Source of the DNA: CAYMZB01 sp964394845
GTDB taxonomy: Bacteria > Patescibacteriota > Microgenomatia > Daviesbacterales > UBA10151
NCBI GenBank assembly: GCA_964394845.1
Contig: CAYMZB010000100.1
Span: 1 to 15,970 of the forward strand
Length of the DNA stretch: 15,970 nucleotides
Reading direction: 5' to 3'
The position numbers and the translations under genes are program-made. Position 1 is the stretch's first letter; every line of letters begins with the position of its first letter. Under the pieces are notes generated by a model. That model did no database searches and was not told where the DNA came from. It saw nothing but the letters and a program-made list of their open reading frames with translations. Positions 13,655 through 15,970 of this stretch are shown here, one piece after another.

Positions 13655-13704
13655 TTGACAAATCTTCCCTGACCTTCTAGAATGATGTCAAATCTACTTG
13701 ACAT
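13655..13704 (+). promoter_or_regulatory. Promoter and inverted-repeat operator of the XRE-led redox cluster
   Basis: TTGACA (13655-13660) and TAGAAT (13678-13683) are spaced 17 bp. Just downstream a perfect inverted repeat, ATGTCAA (13685-13691), six bases, TTGACAT (13698-13704), covers the predicted start of transcription near 13690. The position fits repression by the XRE protein encoded at 13715; that binding is inferred. Confidence 0.7.
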
Positions 13705-13714
13705 TTAAAATTAT

Positions 13715-13948
13715 ATGGGAGAACATGTTAGTAACAGAGTTTTTGAGTTGCGAAAAGAAATGAATATAACTCAAGAAGACCTTGCAAAAGCAGTTGGAGT
13801 GTCCCGCCAGACAATAATTGCTATTGAAAAAGGGAATTATATTCCATCATTATTATTGGGACTAAGAATTGCCAGGTTTTTTAAAAGATCAGTGGAGGAA
13901 GTATTTATATATAAGCAGAGTTTTTCTACGAATAAACATGAAAAATAA
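13715..13948 (+). CDS. XRE-family transcriptional regulator (Cro/C1-type HTH)
   Basis: A 77-residue regulator that is almost entirely one helix-turn-helix domain (8-62): NRVFELRKEMNITQEDLAKA, then VGVSRQTIIAIEKGNYIPSL (27-46) and RIARFFKRSVEEVFIYK. The TQEDLA and SRQTIIAIEKG helices form the DNA-reading motif of the short regulators that often precede small membrane proteins. It has no sensor domain, so any signal must come through a partner or oligomerisation. It overlaps the next gene by 11 bp. An inverted repeat 11 bases before its ATG is a likely autoregulatory site. No Shine-Dalgarno is seen. Role as repressor of the downstream redox genes is inferred from order and spacing. Confidence 0.88.
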   Translation: MGEHVSNRVFELRKEMNITQEDLAKAVGVSRQTIIAIEKGNYIPSLLLGLRIARFFKRSVEEVFIYKQSFSTNKHEK

Positions 13949-14303
13949 TTTTTTAGGTGAAATAATAATTTCTCTTGCTTTGATCGGGCTTCTTGTCTTC
14001 TTTATTAATCCGCTTGGTCTTCTGATGCCTCAGCCTCTCCATCCATTCATGGCGCCATTTTTAGTCGTTCTTTTTATTATTTTTGCTGGACTGCTGTGGA
14101 AGGAAACTCCAGGAGATGAGAGAGATCAGCTGCATAAATTTATTGCCTCACGAATTGCCTATTTCGCTGTTATAGCCACACTTATGGGTGGTGTTATAGT
14201 GCAAAGTTTTAAGGGTGAAATTGATCCCTGGTTTGTTATTGCAATCTGTATAGCGCTTCTTGCAAAGATTTTAGGACTAATTTATGGATATATGAAGCAT
14301 TAA
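13938..14303 (+). CDS. Small multi-pass membrane protein paired with the XRE regulator
   Basis: A 121-residue protein from ATG 13938 (MKNNFLGEIIISLALIGLLV). Four membrane helices are visible: about 6-26, 37-55, 75-92 and 97-117, with a cytoplasmic loop containing ETPGDERDQLHKFIASR (56-72). The D-E-R-D pattern in such loops is common in membrane proteins (DUF2178-like) encoded beside short XRE regulators, which this pair resembles. The precise family is uncertain. Starting further upstream at 13869 would run deep inside the regulator gene and is unlikely. The 11-bp overlap suggests coupled translation. It may hold the regulator or sense the membrane state, but no function is established. Confidence 0.7.
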   Translation: MKNNFLGEIIISLALIGLLVFFINPLGLLMPQPLHPFMAPFLVVLFIIFAGLLWKETPGDERDQLHKFIASRIAYFAVIATLMGGVIVQSFKGEIDPWFVIAICIALLAKILGLIYGYMKH

Positions 14304-14322
14304 GGAAGGGGGTGAAAAAGAT

Positions 14323-14838
14323 ATGAATAAAGGAATAATAATTGCCGGCATAATCATTTTAGTTATTGTTGGAGGAGGCATATATATTGCTAATCAACAA
14401 TCACAAAAAGCAGAAGAGGCCAAGATGGCGCAAGAGAAAGCTGCCATGAAAGCCAAAGAGGATGCAGCCATGAAGGAAAAGGAAGACGACAAAATGATGG
14501 CAGATAAAAAAAGCACCTCGCGGTATGTTGAATATTCAAAAGCGGCTTTGGATCAGGCAGCTACCAATCGTCGAGTTTTATACTTTTATGCTAACTGGTG
14601 TCCAATCTGTAAACCAGCAGATGCTGACTTTCAGCAAAATTCGAGAAAGATCCCAGCTGATGTAACAGTTATCAGAGTTAATTATAATGACACAGATACT
14701 GATCAGGAAGAAAAGGATTTAGCTAAAAAGTACGGTATTACTTACCAACATACTTTTGTGCAGATAGACGCAAAGGGAAATGCAGTTACCAAATGGAACG
14801 GTGGACAGATTAATGAGTTATTAGCTAAGATTACGTAG
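14323..14838 (+). CDS. Membrane-anchored thioredoxin-like protein with CPIC active site
   Basis: A 171-residue protein. One membrane helix (4-22, GIIIAGIIILVIVGGGIYI) is followed by a charged helical linker (28-63) with seven methionines and repeated A-M-K-x-K-E-D units. A thioredoxin fold follows (about 68-171), with VLYFYANWCPICKPADADF carrying the CPIC dithiol (C93, C96), VTVIRVNYND and KYGITYQHTFVQIDAKGN. The cis-proline usual before the T-F strand is replaced by His (YQHTF), which is atypical. It should face outside and exchange disulfides with the CcdA-type neighbour. It has a good Shine-Dalgarno, GGGGGTG at 14308-14314, eight bases before the ATG, in contrast to most genes here. Thiol substrates are unknown. 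Confidence 0.88.
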   Translation: MNKGIIIAGIIILVIVGGGIYIANQQSQKAEEAKMAQEKAAMKAKEDAAMKEKEDDKMMADKKSTSRYVEYSKAALDQAATNRRVLYFYANWCPICKPADADFQQNSRKIPADVTVIRVNYNDTDTDQEEKDLAKKYGITYQHTFVQIDAKGNAVTKWNGGQINELLAKIT

Positions 14839-14850
14839 TCTAACGAACAT

Positions 14851-15970
14851 ATGATATTACTCATTGCCTTTGCCTTTCTGGCGGGAGTGATAACTATACT
14901 CTCGCCATGTATTTTACCAATACTGCCGATTGTTCTGTCCTCAACTATCGGAGGTCAAGAGATTGGGAAATTTCGTCCATTTGGAGTCGTTACTGGATTT
15001 GTCCTTAGCTTTACTTTCTTTACCCTATTCCTCTCAACCATTGTCCGTCTCAGCGGTATATCTGCAGATGCGCTACGAACTGTTTCAGTATTTGTCATTG
15101 CTGGATTTGGTCTCTCACTCCTTATTCCTCAGTTTCAACTGCTGGTGGAGAAACTATTTTCCAAACTGGCAGGATTTATGCCAAACAGTCAAGGGAGAAG
15201 TGGTTTTGGTGGCGGTTTATTGATTGGTCTTTCCGTAGGACTGCTTTGGACGCCATGTGTTGGTCCCATATTGGCATCTGTCATTTCACTAGCCATTACC
15301 GGTGCCGTCACTTTTGACGCATTTCTCATTATCCTAGCCTATTCTCTGGGTACTGCAATTCCTTTGTTTTTAATTATGCTTGGGGGACAAAACGCGCTCC
15401 GTCGTGTCCCATGGCTACTTGCGAACACAGGAAGAATTCAAAAAGCGTTTGGAGTGTTGATGATAATTACCGCGATAGGAATTTTTTACAATGTTGACAG
15501 GAAGTTCCAGACCTTTATTATAGAAAAATTTCCTCAGTACGGTATAGGACTCATTAAGCTTGAAGATAATGAAACAGTAAGAAAACAACTTAAAAAAATG
15601 GGTGGAAAAGAAGTAAAAAAAGAAGATATGGGAAAACCGATGTTTAATTTATTAAATCAAAAAGGTGTTAAAGCGCCGGAAATTATCCCAGGAGGGGTAT
15701 GGTTTAACAGTGAGCCATTAACGCTAGCACAGCTAAAAGGCAAAGTAGTTATTATTGATTTCTGGACATACTCCTGTATTAATTGCCAGCGTACTTTTCC
15801 CTATTTAAGAAAATGGTATGAAACATACAAAGATAAGGGCCTGGTAATAATTGGTGTGCATTCACCGGAGTTTGAATTTGAGAAGAATGAGAAGAATCTA
15901 GCCAAAGCAATTAACGATTTTCAACTGAAACATCCAATTGTGCAAGATAATAATTTTGACACCTGGCGAG
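14851..15970 (+). CDS. CcdA-TlpA fusion (DipZ-type) transmembrane thiol-disulfide protein, C-terminus off the edge
   Basis: An open frame of 373 complete codons to the window end, starting MILLIAFAFLAGVITILSPC. The CcdA part (1-213) has about six membrane helices and the two cysteines that carry electrons, C20 in ILSPCILPILP and C136 in LLWTPCVGPIL. A charged linker (214-272) follows. The TlpA/thioredoxin part (from about 273) has VVIIDFWTYSCINCQRTFPY with C309 and C312 and GLVIIGVHSPEFEFE. DipZ proteins move reducing power from cytoplasmic thioredoxin to outside thiols. It starts 12 bases after the thioredoxin stop, hence same transcript. The CcdA half uses many GTC, CTC and ATC codons, while the TlpA half is AT-rich. 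The usual C-terminal extension is beyond the edge. Confidence 0.92.
   Translation, partial: MILLIAFAFLAGVITILSPCILPILPIVLSSTIGGQEIGKFRPFGVVTGFVLSFTFFTLFLSTIVRLSGISADALRTVSVFVIAGFGLSLLIPQFQLLVEKLFSKLAGFMPNSQGRSGFGGGLLIGLSVGLLWTPCVGPILASVISLAITGAVTFDAFLIILAYSLGTAIPLFLIMLGGQNALRRVPWLLANTGRIQKAFGVLMIITAIGIFYNVDRKFQTFIIEKFPQYGIGLIKLEDNETVRKQLKKMGGKEVKKEDMGKPMFNLLNQKGVKAPEIIPGGVWFNSEPLTLAQLKGKVVIIDFWTYSCINCQRTFPYLRKWYETYKDKGLVIIGVHSPEFEFEKNEKNLAKAINDFQLKHPIVQDNNFDTWR

Noticed and set aside
13869..13937. Upstream extension of the small membrane protein (start at 13869)
   Set aside because: It would overlap 80 bp of the regulator gene in another frame; the translation there lacks membrane-protein character and ATG 13938 has the usual coupled overlap.

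Overview
The window reads as an AT-rich bacterial chromosome segment, most likely from a Candidate Phyla Radiation (Patescibacteria, perhaps Microgenomates-like) organism. The reasons are the gene families present (single-pass proteins with PsbP-like repeats, a VanW/YoaR-type surface protein, LemA plus TPM-domain proteins, a winged-helix nucleotidyltransferase, a short stand-alone NIF3-type domain), the short intergenic spaces, the compact type II toxin-antitoxin pairs and the scarcity of Shine-Dalgarno sites. TGA serves as a stop (for example for murB), so the standard bacterial code fits. The lineage is inferred from family content, not from a marker-gene tree. I found no rRNA, tRNA, CRISPR array, transposase or phage gene.

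Layout. 1-288 is the start of a leftward sugar-phosphate isomerase-like gene, cut by the window edge. 326-903 is a RelB/YafQ-type toxin-antitoxin module with its own promoter and operator-like dyad, bracketed by a 47-bp imperfect direct repeat. 946-1038 is a folded intergenic repeat where the toxin gene converges on groEL. 1062-3077 is the leftward groES-groEL operon, with a sigma70-like promoter, a half-preserved CIRCE element and a 12-bp palindrome. 3178-4034 is a frameshifted nucleotidyltransferase, divergent from murB (4072-5007). 5264-7592 holds an unrecognised protein, a NIF3-like domain protein and a membrane-anchored PsbP-like protein. 7642-8315 is a VapBC module. 8335-11487 holds a solute-binding protein and a VanW protein that are divergent and share overlapping promoters. 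11716-13359 is a lemA-TPM pair. 13655-15970 is a redox cluster: XRE regulator, small membrane protein, anchored thioredoxin, and a CcdA-TlpA (DipZ-type) fusion that runs off the edge.

How the genes fit together. GroES and GroEL form the chaperonin. MurB makes the peptidoglycan precursor UDP-MurNAc. The VanW, LemA, TPM, solute-binding and PsbP-like proteins are all predicted to face the cell surface. The last cluster would carry electrons across the membrane (CcdA part) to outward-facing thioredoxin domains. It is probably controlled by the XRE protein at an inverted repeat over its own transcription start.

The most notable points are: a 7-bp tandem repeat in the nucleotidyltransferase where one extra unit would restore the frame; the repeat-bracketed toxin-antitoxin module; a recurring arrangement of a -10 box 6-13 nt before the start codon, implying leaderless or nearly leaderless mRNAs; the degenerate CIRCE; and the XRE-controlled redox cluster.
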